Of a stretch of 16,456 nucleotides of DNA, positions 1-7,809 are shown in pieces; the stretch's first letter is position 1; each line of letters starts with the position of its first letter. The translations under genes and the position numbers were made by a program. Source of the stretch: Phycisphaerales bacterium (GTDB lineage Bacteria; Planctomycetota; Phycisphaerae; Phycisphaerales; UBA1924); assembly GCA_030680655.1 (NCBI GenBank), contig JAUXUZ010000445.1:1-16456 (forward strand), given 5' to 3'. The notes under the pieces were generated by a model. It saw only the letters and a program-made list of their open reading frames with translations, did no database searches and was not told the origin of the DNA.

Positions 1-3000
1 TCGTCGGCAAGCTCGAGGCGAAGTCGGTGGCGACGGGTCTGCTGGCGCCGTTTGTGGCCGCCGCGAACCTGCCGCTGGACCTGGCCGTTGACGTTGGGCC
101 CACGGTCGATGTCGTGCTGAACGCCATGACCAAGAGCAACGGCGATGGCGCCACCGGCGGCCGCGGGACGATCCCGCCGACCGACATCACACTGAGCGTG
201 CGGTCGGCGAACGTGAGCCTGAGCAGTTCGCTGGTGTTCGATGCCACCGGGCTGGGGATCGCGCCCCAGGGTGAGCCGTCGCGGATCGTCGTCGAGCGCA
301 GCACGCCGCTGGTGCAGAGGCTGCTGGTCCGCAGCGCCAAAGAAGGGGAAGCGCCGGCGACGGCGAGCGGTTCGGGGCGTGTGGAACTGGTTGTGACGAG
401 CGCCCGCCTGCCGCTGAGTGGCAAGCGGATCGACTACTCGCTCGCCACCGCGGCGGTGCAGGTCACCGTCAGCGACCTGGCGGTCGCGGTGCCCGGGAGT
501 GCCGCAGCCCGGCCGCTGACCGTGGGCATCGAGCGGCTGAAGGTGACCGGCGCTGCGCTGCCCCAGACGCTCAGCCCGTTCGGCATCGACGGGCGCCTGC
601 TGGTTGACGGTCAGCCGATGACGGTGAAGGGTGATGCGCGGGTTTCGGGGCTGATGGAGGAACAGGAGCTTCCGCGCCTGGCGGGCCTTGGCACGCGCCG
701 GGCCTCGGGGTCTGTGACGCTGAGCGGTGTGTCGGGCGAGGCCCTGCAGGGGCTGCTGCTGGGCGGTGGGGCGAGTGAGGCGATGAAGAACATCGCCTCG
801 GAGCTTGTTGGCGGCGGCGTTGACGTGAAGGTTGATCTGGGCAGCAAGACGAGCGGCAACACGCAGGCGATCGGGTTGACCGTGTCGGGAACGGGCCTGA
901 ACGCATCTGTGCAGGGCGAACTGAAGACCAACTCGCTCGAGCTTAGCCAGCTCGACGGGAGCACCACGCTGACCGACAAGCTCGCACGCGCCGTCCTGGA
1001 GATGGCCGGGCAGAGCGGCGACGCCGTCGCCGCGGCACGGTTCCGCGAGCCCGCTGGGATCACGTTGAGGGTGCTGCCACTGGTCGTGCCGCTCAAGCCT
1101 CAGAGCTTCTCGCCAGACTGGACCAACGCCAAGAGCATCGTGACGCTCACGGCCGGTCTTTCGCGCCCGGCGATCGTTGACGGGCTGATGGTTGACGGTC
1201 GATCGTTGAGCGCGGGCGTTGCGAATTTCGCGGTGAACGCCTCCGTGCCGCTGTCGGTGATGGACTCGAGCCCAACGCGTGCGCCCGGCGCGGCCGCGCT
1301 GAGCCTGACGGGGAGCATGGATGTGGTGGGCAACGGCGCCGGCGACGTGCTGGCGCGCGTGCGCGTGTCGGGCGGCAGCGCCACCGACGGCACGAACCCG
1401 CGCGTGAACATCAACCTGACCGACGTCTCAACCGCCCGGCTCGACGAGATCGCCGGCCAGGGCGGGCTGCTGCCGGGCCTGCTCGGCGCGAACGCGACGG
1501 TGGTGGCGACGTTCGCCAAGACCGGGCCGGACGTTACGGAGATCGGCGTCGAGGTCGACAGCCCGCAGATGACGGTCAAGAACGCGCAGGTGCTGGTTTC
1601 GAAGGGTGCGTACACGGCGGCCGGCCCGTTCACGGTGACGATCACGGCCACGCCCGCGCTGGTTGAGCAGAAGCTGCTGGGCGCAAAGCCGGGCGAGGCG
1701 GGTTCGCTGCGCGTGGGCGAACCGGTGAAGGTGTCGTTGAGCGTTCAGAAGCTGGTGCTCTCCGCACCGGGGGCGGACGCGGCCGGCGGGCCGCTGAAGC
1801 CGGGCGTGTTCATGATCGACGCGGTGGCCGCGTCGCCCAGGATCGTGCTGCAGCGCCAGGCGACGGCCGGAGAGGCGGCGTCGACCACCGAGTTCACCGG
1901 CTTTACGGCGACGCTCAAGAGCACCGGCAACGCCTCAACGACGGGCATCGCCTTCACCGCCAGCGTCGGCTCGGTGAAGACCAACGGGCAGGTGGTCAAC
2001 GACCCGACGGTGGTGCGCGGGTCGATCGAGAACCTGGCCGATGTTGGCGGACGCGTGCAGGCCGACAGCGCCGTCTTGAACCTGACGGCGACGACCGGGC
2101 GGCTGCCGACGGCGGTTGTCGGGTCGCTGATCAGCGGCGGCGGCAAGCTGTCGGAGCTGCTGGGGGAGGAGCTCACGGCCGATGTTGAGGCGCGGGACGT
2201 CTCCAAGACCGGCACCACGGGCTTCGTAAGCGTGAAGCTCAAGTCACCCAAGGCGAGCATGGTGGCGGGCGGGCCGGTGAGCGGCGGCGTGCTCGACACC
2301 GGCGCGCCGGGGGCAACGCCGCTGCGGATCGAGCTGAGCGACTTCAAGTTCGCGGCCGGCGGCGAGCTGCTGAAGATCTTCCCGATCTTCGCCGAGATGC
2401 AGCGGGCGGCCGGCGAATCGAACAAGGCCCCCGCGACCATCACCTCGCAGGGGCTGCGCGTGCCTATCGACGGCGACCTGGCCAAGATGAGCGGCTCACT
2501 GAACGTCGACGTCGGCCGGGTGGACTACCAGTTCTCACAGACGCTCGGCACGCTGCTCGACGACACCGTCTTCCGCGGCGGGCGCGGGCAGGACCAGCGC
2601 CCGATCCCCGCGTTTGTGATCGATATCAACAAGGGCGTCCTCCGTTACGGGAGCATCCAGCAGAAGGTGGTGCTCCCGGTGCGCAACTTCGACTTCCAGA
2701 CGCGCGGCGTGATCGACCTTGTGGGCAAGCAGATCGACGTGGTCACCTACATCCCCACCCTTGCCGCGGCGCCCGGGCTGCTGGGCAACCTCAACAAGAC
2801 CGTGGGGGGTGCGCTCGGCAAGATCGTCCCCGGGTTTGTCGACAAGCTCACGTCGATTCCCATCCGCACCTCCGGCCCGCTCGACAAACCAAGCTCCGGC
2901 ATGGCGGGCGATGTTGTGCTCGACGAGTTCAAGGATGCGCTCACGCCCGACAGCCTGATCAAGGGCATCGGCGACCTGCTCGGTGGCGGGAGCAAGCCCA

Positions 3001-3041
3001 CACCACCCAAGCCCGCTCAGCCGAGCACGCCCGGCCGATAA
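1..3041 (+). CDS. AsmA-like envelope protein, 3' part (5' end outside window)
   Basis: The reading frame is open from the first complete codon (base 3) to the TAA at 3039-3041, so the true start lies upstream; about 1,012 residues are visible. The composition is that of a long beta-rich envelope protein: repeated short Gly/Thr/Val/Asp-rich strands, I noticed no cysteine, and there is no internal membrane segment. Near the end (bases about 2460-2900) is a segment resembling the AsmA-like C-terminal region: a 'GVLRYGSI' strand, then 'GVIDLVGKQIDVVTYIP', then 'IPIRTSGPLDKPS', the usual 'low-amplitude strand, basal definition, S/TGxLxxP' pattern. AsmA/TamB-type proteins span the periplasm and are linked to lipid transport and outer membrane homeostasis. 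That role is inferred from family, not shown here. The C-terminus is a short Pro/Lys tail. The protein may begin with an N-terminal membrane anchor that cannot be seen. Family assignment is moderate; the reading frame itself is certain. Confidence 0.8.
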   Translation, partial: VGKLEAKSVATGLLAPFVAAANLPLDLAVDVGPTVDVVLNAMTKSNGDGATGGRGTIPPTDITLSVRSANVSLSSSLVFDATGLGIAPQGEPSRIVVERSTPLVQRLLVRSAKEGEAPATASGSGRVELVVTSARLPLSGKRIDYSLATAAVQVTVSDLAVAVPGSAAARPLTVGIERLKVTGAALPQTLSPFGIDGRLLVDGQPMTVKGDARVSGLMEEQELPRLAGLGTRRASGSVTLSGVSGEALQGLLLGGGASEAMKNIASELVGGGVDVKVDLGSKTSGNTQAIGLTVSGTGLNASVQGELKTNSLELSQLDGSTTLTDKLARAVLEMAGQSGDAVAAARFREPAGITLRVLPLVVPLKPQSFSPDWTNAKSIVTLTAGLSRPAIVDGLMVDGRSLSAGVANFAVNASVPLSVMDSSPTRAPGAAALSLTGSMDVVGNGAGDVLARVRVSGGSATDGTNPRVNINLTDVSTARLDEIAGQGGLLPGLLGANATVVATFAKTGPDVTEIGVEVDSPQMTVKNAQVLVSKGAYTAAGPFTVTITATPALVEQKLLGAKPGEAGSLRVGEPVKVSLSVQKLVLSAPGADAAGGPLKPGVFMIDAVAASPRIVLQRQATAGEAASTTEFTGFTATLKSTGNASTTGIAFTASVGSVKTNGQVVNDPTVVRGSIENLADVGGRVQADSAVLNLTATTGRLPTAVVGSLISGGGKLSELLGEELTADVEARDVSKTGTTGFVSVKLKSPKASMVAGGPVSGGVLDTGAPGATPLRIELSDFKFAAGGELLKIFPIFAEMQRAAGESNKAPATITSQGLRVPIDGDLAKMSGSLNVDVGRVDYQFSQTLGTLLDDTVFRGGRGQDQRPIPAFVIDINKGVLRYGSIQQKVVLPVRNFDFQTRGVIDLVGKQIDVVTYIPTLAAAPGLLGNLNKTVGGALGKIVPGFVDKLTSIPIRTSGPLDKPSSGMAGDVVLDEFKDALTPDSLIKGIGDLLGGGSKPTPPKPAQPSTPGR

Positions 3042-3172
3042 CCTATGATCGTGCTCTCCTTGCGTGCGCTTTACACGCCGCAGGCGGGAGAATCGCCAGA
3101 ACGTGGATCACCCCGGCAATGGCTGCCGTAGAGTGTGCGTTGGTCCTCCAGTGGGACTGTGGAGCCGCGCCG

Positions 3173-4027
3173 ATGGTTCGTGATCGTGGGTTGGATGCCG
3201 ATTGCCAGACCAACATCCCCTCCAACCCCGGCGCGGCGAGCATCGACACAGATAGGCCCGACGAGGCCGGTCATTCCCGCACGGGTTGGCGACGTACCTG
3301 GCGGGTGGGGCGGGTGCTGCTGGTGGTCGTCGCGGTCGCGGTCGTGGGCGCGAATCTGGTGCGGAAACAGTCGATCCAGCAGGTTGGCGGCGCTTTCGCG
3401 GAGCTTTGGAGCCCCGAACGTGCCGCCGCCGAAGGGGTGGGCAAGGTCATTGGTTTTTCGTTCACCGACCGGTCAGGGGCGACGCACTCGCTGAAAGAGA
3501 TCGCCGGCGAGGATGCAACGGTGGTGGCGATCACCAGCCCTTCTTGCCCGCTGAACCGCAAGTGGGCGCCGACACTCGGCCGCCTCGTGAAGTTCTACGA
3601 GGGCAAGGGTGTCCGCTTCGTGGTGGTCAACGTTGACGGGGATTCGAGCGATGCAACGCTCGACGAGATGCTGACGGCCGCGGGGCTCACCGGTCCTTCG
3701 GTGACCGTGGTGCGGTCGGGCGGCATGGAGATCGCCCGCTCGATGGGCGCCTATGCCACGACCAGCCGGTTTGTTCTCGACGGCTCCAGGCGGCTGGTCT
3801 ACCGCGGCGCCACCGATGATCAGTTCGGCGTCAATGCGGCGCGGGCCGCACCAACCGCGAACTGGCTCCGCCAGGCGATCGACGCGGCATTGACCGACGG
3901 GTTCCCCGCTGTGCTGGGGACCAAGCCGCCGGGGTGCAAGATCGAGTACGCGCCCGTTCCGATGAAACGGAGCGGGCACCTGGCAGACCGGGGCGCCCCG
4001 ATGGCCATGTCAAGTCGGGGGCGTTGA
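3173..4027 (+). CDS. membrane-anchored redoxin (thioredoxin-fold) protein
   Basis: 284 residues from the ATG at 3173, chosen because GGAG (3161-3164) lies 8 bases before it; an ATG at 3119 in the same frame has no such site. A cytoplasmic N-terminal stretch is followed by one hydrophobic segment (residues about 46-63), then a redoxin domain (about 88-245). The active-site region reads 'SPSCPLNRKWAPTL' with Cys125: a peroxiredoxin/AhpC-like 'CPxxxK' arrangement with a single cysteine, not the CxxC of thioredoxin. A second cysteine lies in 'PPGCKIEY' (Cys255), close to the C-terminus, as I recall for planctomycete redoxins. Those relatives often continue into a cytochrome c-like region; no CxxCH haem motif is present here. 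It probably performs thiol redox chemistry at the outer face of the membrane; the substrate is unknown. It follows the AsmA-like gene by 131 bases and converges on the prenyltransferase-fold gene. Confidence 0.8.
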   Translation: MVRDRGLDADCQTNIPSNPGAASIDTDRPDEAGHSRTGWRRTWRVGRVLLVVVAVAVVGANLVRKQSIQQVGGAFAELWSPERAAAEGVGKVIGFSFTDRSGATHSLKEIAGEDATVVAITSPSCPLNRKWAPTLGRLVKFYEGKGVRFVVVNVDGDSSDATLDEMLTAAGLTGPSVTVVRSGGMEIARSMGAYATTSRFVLDGSRRLVYRGATDDQFGVNAARAAPTANWLRQAIDAALTDGFPAVLGTKPPGCKIEYAPVPMKRSGHLADRGAPMAMSSRGR

Positions 4028-4046
4028 GCGGGTTTTATCCCTGCCG

Positions 4047-5366
4047 CTACCGCAGCGCGTGCTCGGCCGCCAGCAGCGCGTAGGCGGTGATGAGCGTGGT
4101 GTTGTCCTCCATCCACCGCTTGTTCACGCTCTTGAACGAGCCGTCATCGTTCTGCATGGTGGCGAGCTGGTTGATCAAGTCGGCGCGCCAGTTCTGTGGC
4201 GTGGACTTCCCGTCGCTGCCGACGGCGTCAACGGTGTCGACGCGGGCCGCGCTGAGGGCGCGGGCGAACATGACGTAGTAGTAGTACTGGCCGTCGCTGC
4301 CGAACTTCGGGTTCTCTGCCAGGGTGTAGTTGTGCCGGACAAAGTCCATGACCGCCGCCACGCGCGGGTCGTCCTTCTTCAAGCCCGCGTAGAGGTAGCT
4401 CTTGAAACCGGCGTAAGAAACCGAGCCGTACGCGCGGAGCATGCTGACGGTCTCGCCGCTGGTGAGCGTCTCGTCGATCACGCCGGCCTGCGACTGCCCC
4501 TGGCCAACCGTCTTGTCGTTCGACGCCGTCGCGTAGATGAACCCGCCCTGCGACGACCCCTTCGCGTACGGCTGGTCGTTGATCACCTTGCCGCCCGCAC
4601 CCTTCTCGATCATCTGGATGCGTTGCAGGAAGACGATGGCCCGCTGCATCGCCGGGTCGTCGGGACCAACGCCGGTGTCGGCCAGCGCCTGAACGGCGAA
4701 CGTGAGGTTGGAAATGTCGGGGCGCGAGTTGCTGCCGTACCCCCAGCCGCCGTAGAACGGATGATCGGGCCCGACGACGCTCGCCGGCTTGTCGGGGCTG
4801 TTCACCAGCACCGGCGCACCCCACTGCGAAGTGCGCAGAAAGTCCTGACCCTTCTTTATCGCCGCGCGGGCCGCGTCGCTGTCAACGTGCGCCAGCGCCG
4901 AGAGCACGATGGACGTGTTGTAGACCGGCAGCAGACGGTCGTAGATGCCGCCGTCAGCCTGCTGCTGCGACAGCATGTAGTCGAGCGCCTTTGAGACCGC
5001 CGGGTCGCTGGTGTCGATGCCCGGCTGCATCAGCAGCGCGCTGACGATCAGGCCGCTGAAGGCGGGGAACGTCGGCGGCGCCGGCTTATCGGGGGCGGAC
5101 GGGGCGACGCCCCACGCCCCGGACTTTGGGTCCTGCTTGGTGCGGAGGTAGGCGATGGCCTTGGCGGCCAGTGCCTCGCCCTTTTCACGCGTGGCTTTGT
5201 CCAGGATGTTGGGCGTTGACGCGATCGCACCGGCGCCGAGATTGGCGTCGCGCGGCGGAAGAGGGTCGGCGACGGGGTCGGTGGTGGGCCCCGTCGGCGG
5301 CACAGCGGGCTGGGCGAGCGCGGCCGTGGCAAGGATCAGCGGGAGGGCGAGGCTGGCGAGGCGCAT
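4047..5366 (-). CDS. secreted prenyltransferase/squalene-cyclase-fold repeat protein
   Basis: 439 residues from the ATG at 5364-5366, preceded on the minus strand by AGGAG with 6 bases spacing. Residues 1-19 form a signal peptide ending 'ATAALA' before Gln-Pro (AxA cleavage site). The mature protein has a Pro-rich linker and then alpha-alpha repeats typical of the squalene cyclase/prenyltransferase fold: 'AIAYLRTKQDPKSGAWG' (71-86), 'LDYMLSQQQADGGIYD' (128-143), 'YAGFKSYLYAG' (318-328), 'GQYYYYVMFARAL' (359-371), 'MQNDDGSF' (404-411) and a final helix 'LITAYALLAAEHAL'. The DxDD acid motif of squalene-hopene cyclase is not seen, so cyclase activity is unlikely. Similar exported proteins are common in planctomycetes and their function is not known; binding or a degraded enzymatic role are both possible. 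It is divergent from lysA across 226 bases and converges with the redoxin gene, whose stop is 19 bases away. Confidence 0.85.
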   Translation of the reverse strand: MRLASLALPLILATAALAQPAVPPTGPTTDPVADPLPPRDANLGAGAIASTPNILDKATREKGEALAAKAIAYLRTKQDPKSGAWGVAPSAPDKPAPPTFPAFSGLIVSALLMQPGIDTSDPAVSKALDYMLSQQQADGGIYDRLLPVYNTSIVLSALAHVDSDAARAAIKKGQDFLRTSQWGAPVLVNSPDKPASVVGPDHPFYGGWGYGSNSRPDISNLTFAVQALADTGVGPDDPAMQRAIVFLQRIQMIEKGAGGKVINDQPYAKGSSQGGFIYATASNDKTVGQGQSQAGVIDETLTSGETVSMLRAYGSVSYAGFKSYLYAGLKKDDPRVAAVMDFVRHNYTLAENPKFGSDGQYYYYVMFARALSAARVDTVDAVGSDGKSTPQNWRADLINQLATMQNDDGSFKSVNKRWMEDNTTLITAYALLAAEHALR

Positions 5367-5388
5367 AGACGGCTCCTGTTGCTTACCA

Positions 5389-5394
5389 ATCGTA
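5389..5394 (-). promoter_or_regulatory. -10-like TACGAT for the prenyltransferase-fold gene
   Basis: On the minus strand TACGAT (TAnnnT) lies 22 bases before the ATG at 5366 and 11 bases before its AGGAG ribosome site (5373-5377), leaving room for a short leader with a Shine-Dalgarno. No good -35 box is visible at the usual distance, so this is a weak call resting on position. Confidence 0.35.
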
Positions 5395-5578
5395 ACCGCA
5401 GCGCCGCCGGTCAGCGTCCGGCGGCGAATGCCCAGATGGGGGCACGGGCCCCATCGAGATGACCAAACGCCAAGGTCGGTGACGCACGGTGTGCGGGCGG
5501 GTGGATACCGCGCCGAACCGGCAATGACACCGGGCGGGGATGCTCGGGCTTTGCACAGGGTCGTTTCCCTGGTGCCGC

Positions 5579-5584
5579 TACGCT
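5579..5584 (+). promoter_or_regulatory. -10-like TACGCT directly before lysA (possible leaderless start)
   Basis: TACGCT ends 8 bases before the lysA ATG at 5593. There is no Shine-Dalgarno between them, so transcription would start at or next to the start codon. A TTGCAC further up (5551-5556) is too far for a normal 17-base spacer. The same arrangement recurs at three other genes in this window (11122, 13994, 15066), which strengthens each. Confidence 0.45.
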
Positions 5585-5592
5585 GTGGCGCC

Positions 5593-6927
5593 ATGGACGA
5601 CTTCCACTACCGCGACGGCGAGCTCTACTGCGAAGGGGTGCGGCTGTCTGAAGTGGCCGCCGAAGTCGGCACGCCGCTCTACGTCTATTCGCGCGGCACG
5701 CTGGTCGAGCACGCGTCGAAGGTGCGCGCCGCGTTCGCCGAGCTGAACCCGCTGGTCTGCTTCGCGGTCAAGAGCTGCCCCAACATCCACGTGCTCAGCG
5801 CGCTGGCCGAGAGCGGATGCGGGATGGACGTCGTCAGCGGGGGCGAGCTGCGGCGCGCGCGCCTGGCCGGTGTTGATCCCTCGCGCATCGTGTTCGCGGG
5901 CGTGGGTAAGACCGATTCGGAGATCCGCGATGCGCTGCGTGGCGGCGCGCGCCCGGGCGAAGAGCCCGGCGACCCGATCGGGCTGTTCAACATCGAGAGC
6001 GAGCCGGAGTATGAGGTGCTGGCGACGGCGGCCCGCTCGATGGGTGTGCGCGCCAGGGCCGCGCTGCGTGTGAACCCGGGCGTGAAGGCGGGCGGGCACG
6101 CGTACGTTGAGACCGCCACCGAGTCGAGCAAGTTCGGCGTTGACCTTGACCGCGCTGCGCAGCTGCTGGAGCGCTTCAGCCACGAGAAGCACCTGCGCCT
6201 TTCGGGCGTGCACCTGCACATCGGCAGCAGCATCGTGACGCCCGAGCCGTACGCGGAGGCCATCGCCCGCGTGCTGGCGATGATCGACACGCTCGCGGCC
6301 AAGGGTGTGACGGTCGACACGCTCGACATCGGCGGGGGCTTCGGCGCCGACTATCAGACGGGCGACGCGCCGACGGCGGCGGAGTTCGCCCGCGTCATCG
6401 TGCCGATGCTCAAGGGGCGTGTCGAGCGAGGGCTGCGCATCGTCATCGAGCCGGGGCGCTCGATCAGCGCCAACGCGGGCGTGCTGCTGACGCGCGTGCT
6501 CTACGTCAAGCTCTCGGGCGGCGGCGCCCGGAAGTTCGTCGTCTGCGACGCGGGGATGAACACGCTCATCCGGCCGGCGCTCTACGACGCCTTCCACTTT
6601 ATCTGGCCCACCAGCGTCAGCCCCCAGCACGAGCCCATCCGACGCTCGGCGACGATGGACCTGCCCGGGCTCGAGACCTGCGACGTCGTCGGGCCGGTCT
6701 GTGAGAGCGGAGACTTCTTTGCGAAGGACCGGCTGATGCCGATGGTCGCCCGCGGCGACCTGCTGGCGGTCTTTGCCGCCGGCGCGTACGGCATGAGCAT
6801 GGCGAGCCGGTACAACAGCCACCCCCTGCCGGCGGAGGTGCTCGTCAGCGGCACCCACGCCAAAGTGGTCCGCCGGCGCGAGACGCTCGATGACCTTGTT
6901 GAGCACGAATTAGTGCTGGGGGGGTGA
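5593..6927 (+). CDS. lysA: diaminopimelate decarboxylase
   Basis: 444 residues. This PLP enzyme of the fold-type III alanine racemase/ornithine decarboxylase family converts meso-diaminopimelate to lysine and CO2, the last step of lysine synthesis. Visible landmarks are the PLP lysine Lys60 in 'CFAVKSCPN', the Asp-Val-Val-Ser-Gly-Gly-Glu segment (79-85), 'HLHIGSS' (207-213), the Gly-rich phosphate loop 'DIGGGFGADY' (245-254), 'EPGRSISANAG' (286-296), 'DAGMNTLIRPALYDAFH' (319-335), the substrate-site 'CESGD' (370-374) and Tyr399 in 'AGAYG'. All key residues are present and the length is normal. The ATG at 5593 is chosen because the following 'FHYRDGELYCEGVRL' is the usual N-terminus; the open frame upstream to 5155 is antisense to the neighbouring gene. 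It has no Shine-Dalgarno, and a TACGCT -10-like box 8 bases upstream suggests a leaderless mRNA. It stands alone, with dapF or other lysine genes not beside it. Confidence 0.97.
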   Translation: MDDFHYRDGELYCEGVRLSEVAAEVGTPLYVYSRGTLVEHASKVRAAFAELNPLVCFAVKSCPNIHVLSALAESGCGMDVVSGGELRRARLAGVDPSRIVFAGVGKTDSEIRDALRGGARPGEEPGDPIGLFNIESEPEYEVLATAARSMGVRARAALRVNPGVKAGGHAYVETATESSKFGVDLDRAAQLLERFSHEKHLRLSGVHLHIGSSIVTPEPYAEAIARVLAMIDTLAAKGVTVDTLDIGGGFGADYQTGDAPTAAEFARVIVPMLKGRVERGLRIVIEPGRSISANAGVLLTRVLYVKLSGGGARKFVVCDAGMNTLIRPALYDAFHFIWPTSVSPQHEPIRRSATMDLPGLETCDVVGPVCESGDFFAKDRLMPMVARGDLLAVFAAGAYGMSMASRYNSHPLPAEVLVSGTHAKVVRRRETLDDLVEHELVLGG

Positions 6928-7017
6928 GCGCCTGGGTGCCGCGTTTGTGCAGCGATTCAACGGCTTTCCGGGCAGGCAGGGACGGTCAGGAACCGCCGGA
7001 ATCGGGACGCTGACAGT

Positions 7018-7078
7018 GCCAACGGAGCCTCCGCGAGCGTTCTCTTGCTCGCGGTTCTGATGGCAGGCTCCCGCTGGC
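7018..7078 (+). repeat. long interrupted inverted repeat between lysA and the lipoprotein gene
   Basis: Three nested complementary arms are visible: GCCA (7018-7021) with TGGC (7075-7078), GGAGCCT (7024-7030) with AGGCTCC (7065-7071), and CCGCGAGC (7031-7038) with GCTCGCGG (7047-7054). The loop is 8 bases and there is a one-sided 10-base bulge (7055-7064). No T-run follows, so it is not a standard intrinsic terminator. It ends only 5 bases before the TATATT -10 box of the next gene, so it could serve as a 3' end for lysA, a protein-binding site, or both. Confidence 0.55.
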
Positions 7079-7083
7079 GCGCG

Positions 7084-7089
7084 TATATT
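7084..7089 (+). promoter_or_regulatory. -10 box TATATT for the coiled-coil lipoprotein gene
   Basis: TATATT is a near-consensus -10 in otherwise very GC-rich sequence. A start site near 7096 would give a leader of about 14 bases containing GAGGA and then the ATG at 7110. The -35 region (about 7061-7066, TGGCAG) is poor and lies within the inverted repeat. Confidence 0.5.
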
Positions 7090-7109
7090 GGGCGCACCGA
7101 GGACCATCT

Positions 7110-7736
7110 ATGAAGACGCTGTTTGCCGTTGTCACCGCCGCCGCGCTGCTCGCCTCCATGTCCGGTTGCTACAAGAGCGACTGGGACAACGAGAAGAAGC
7201 GTGCCGACTCGCTCCAGGCCGAGCTCGACACGGCCAAGGCCGAACTGAGCAAGGCGAACGCGCAGGTGCAGACCGCCACCGACACGATGACGCGCTTGCG
7301 CAACAGCGGCACCTCGCTGGTCACGATCATCGACGGCAAGCAGGCCGGGCAGGACGGCATCGTGCTCGGGCCGGCGAACTACTTCATCAAGCACGGGCAG
7401 CGGGTGCGCGGCGCAAACGCCATCAGCTACACCAACGGCGCGCTGACCGACGGCCCGATCGTGCTCCGGCGCGAGAAGAGCCCCGACAAGCCCTACATCC
7501 AGGGGAACGTCCGCAACAACCGCGCCGAGGGTGAGTGGATGTGGTACGACTCCACCGGCAAGCTGGTCCACAAGCAGACCTTTGCCGGCGGCAAGCAGGT
7601 CTCGGTCGAGGCCGCCACCGTCGCCAGCGACGGCAAGGTGACGTTCAAGAAGCTCGACAAGGCCGCGGCCGACCGGTTCTTCGACGCCCGCAAGGACGTC
7701 TTCATCAACATCCCCGAGTTCCACTGGGAGCGGTGA
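7110..7736 (+). CDS. coiled-coil lipoprotein with one MORN-like motif
   Basis: 208 residues from the ATG at 7110, with GAGGA about 6 bases upstream. The N-terminus is a lipoprotein signal: 'MKTLFAVVTAAALLASMSGC', with Cys20 as the likely lipidated residue. A charged heptad-like stretch (about residues 26-66, rich in Lys, Ala, Glu and Leu) predicts a coiled coil. It is followed by a small beta-rich domain. Within this, 'GNVRNNRAEGEWMWYDSTGK' (132-151) resembles a MORN-repeat variant, as in proteins with 'G.......G.W..Y...G' strands. The protein ends 'FINIPEFHWER'. It is probably tethered to a membrane in the periplasm; the function is unknown. Its own -10 box lies upstream and a strong terminator 24 bases downstream, so it is a single-gene unit. 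Confidence 0.85.
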   Translation: MKTLFAVVTAAALLASMSGCYKSDWDNEKKRADSLQAELDTAKAELSKANAQVQTATDTMTRLRNSGTSLVTIIDGKQAGQDGIVLGPANYFIKHGQRVRGANAISYTNGALTDGPIVLRREKSPDKPYIQGNVRNNRAEGEWMWYDSTGKLVHKQTFAGGKQVSVEAATVASDGKVTFKKLDKAAADRFFDARKDVFINIPEFHWER

Positions 7737-7759
7737 TCGTTGTACAGGCAGGCTCACGC

Positions 7760-7789
7760 AAGGCCCTGGGCGACCGGGGCCTTTTTCTT
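7760..7789 (+). terminator. intrinsic terminator after the coiled-coil lipoprotein
   Basis: AAGGCCC (7760-7766) pairs with GGGCCTT (7777-7783) around a 10-base loop, and the 3' arm runs into TTTTT (7782-7786) then CTT. It lies 24 bases after the stop codon at 7736. The T-run is only on the plus strand, so it would not obviously stop coaC transcription from the other side. Confidence 0.8.
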
Positions 7790-7809
7790 GCGCGCCGGCC
7801 ATCGGCGCG

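Noticed and set aside
5155..5592. N-terminal extension of lysA by 146 codons
   Set aside because: The extension runs antisense through the neighbouring prenyltransferase-fold gene and its promoter, and the family N-terminus begins at the ATG at 5593.
5578..6906. 442-codon open frame antisense to lysA
   Set aside because: Its product is an Arg/His/Ala/Asp-rich shadow with no family pattern; lysA on the other strand has every expected motif. High GC makes such frames common.
7760..7789. Bidirectional terminator also serving coaC
   Set aside because: On the minus strand the stem is not followed by a T-run, so only the plus-strand direction is supported.
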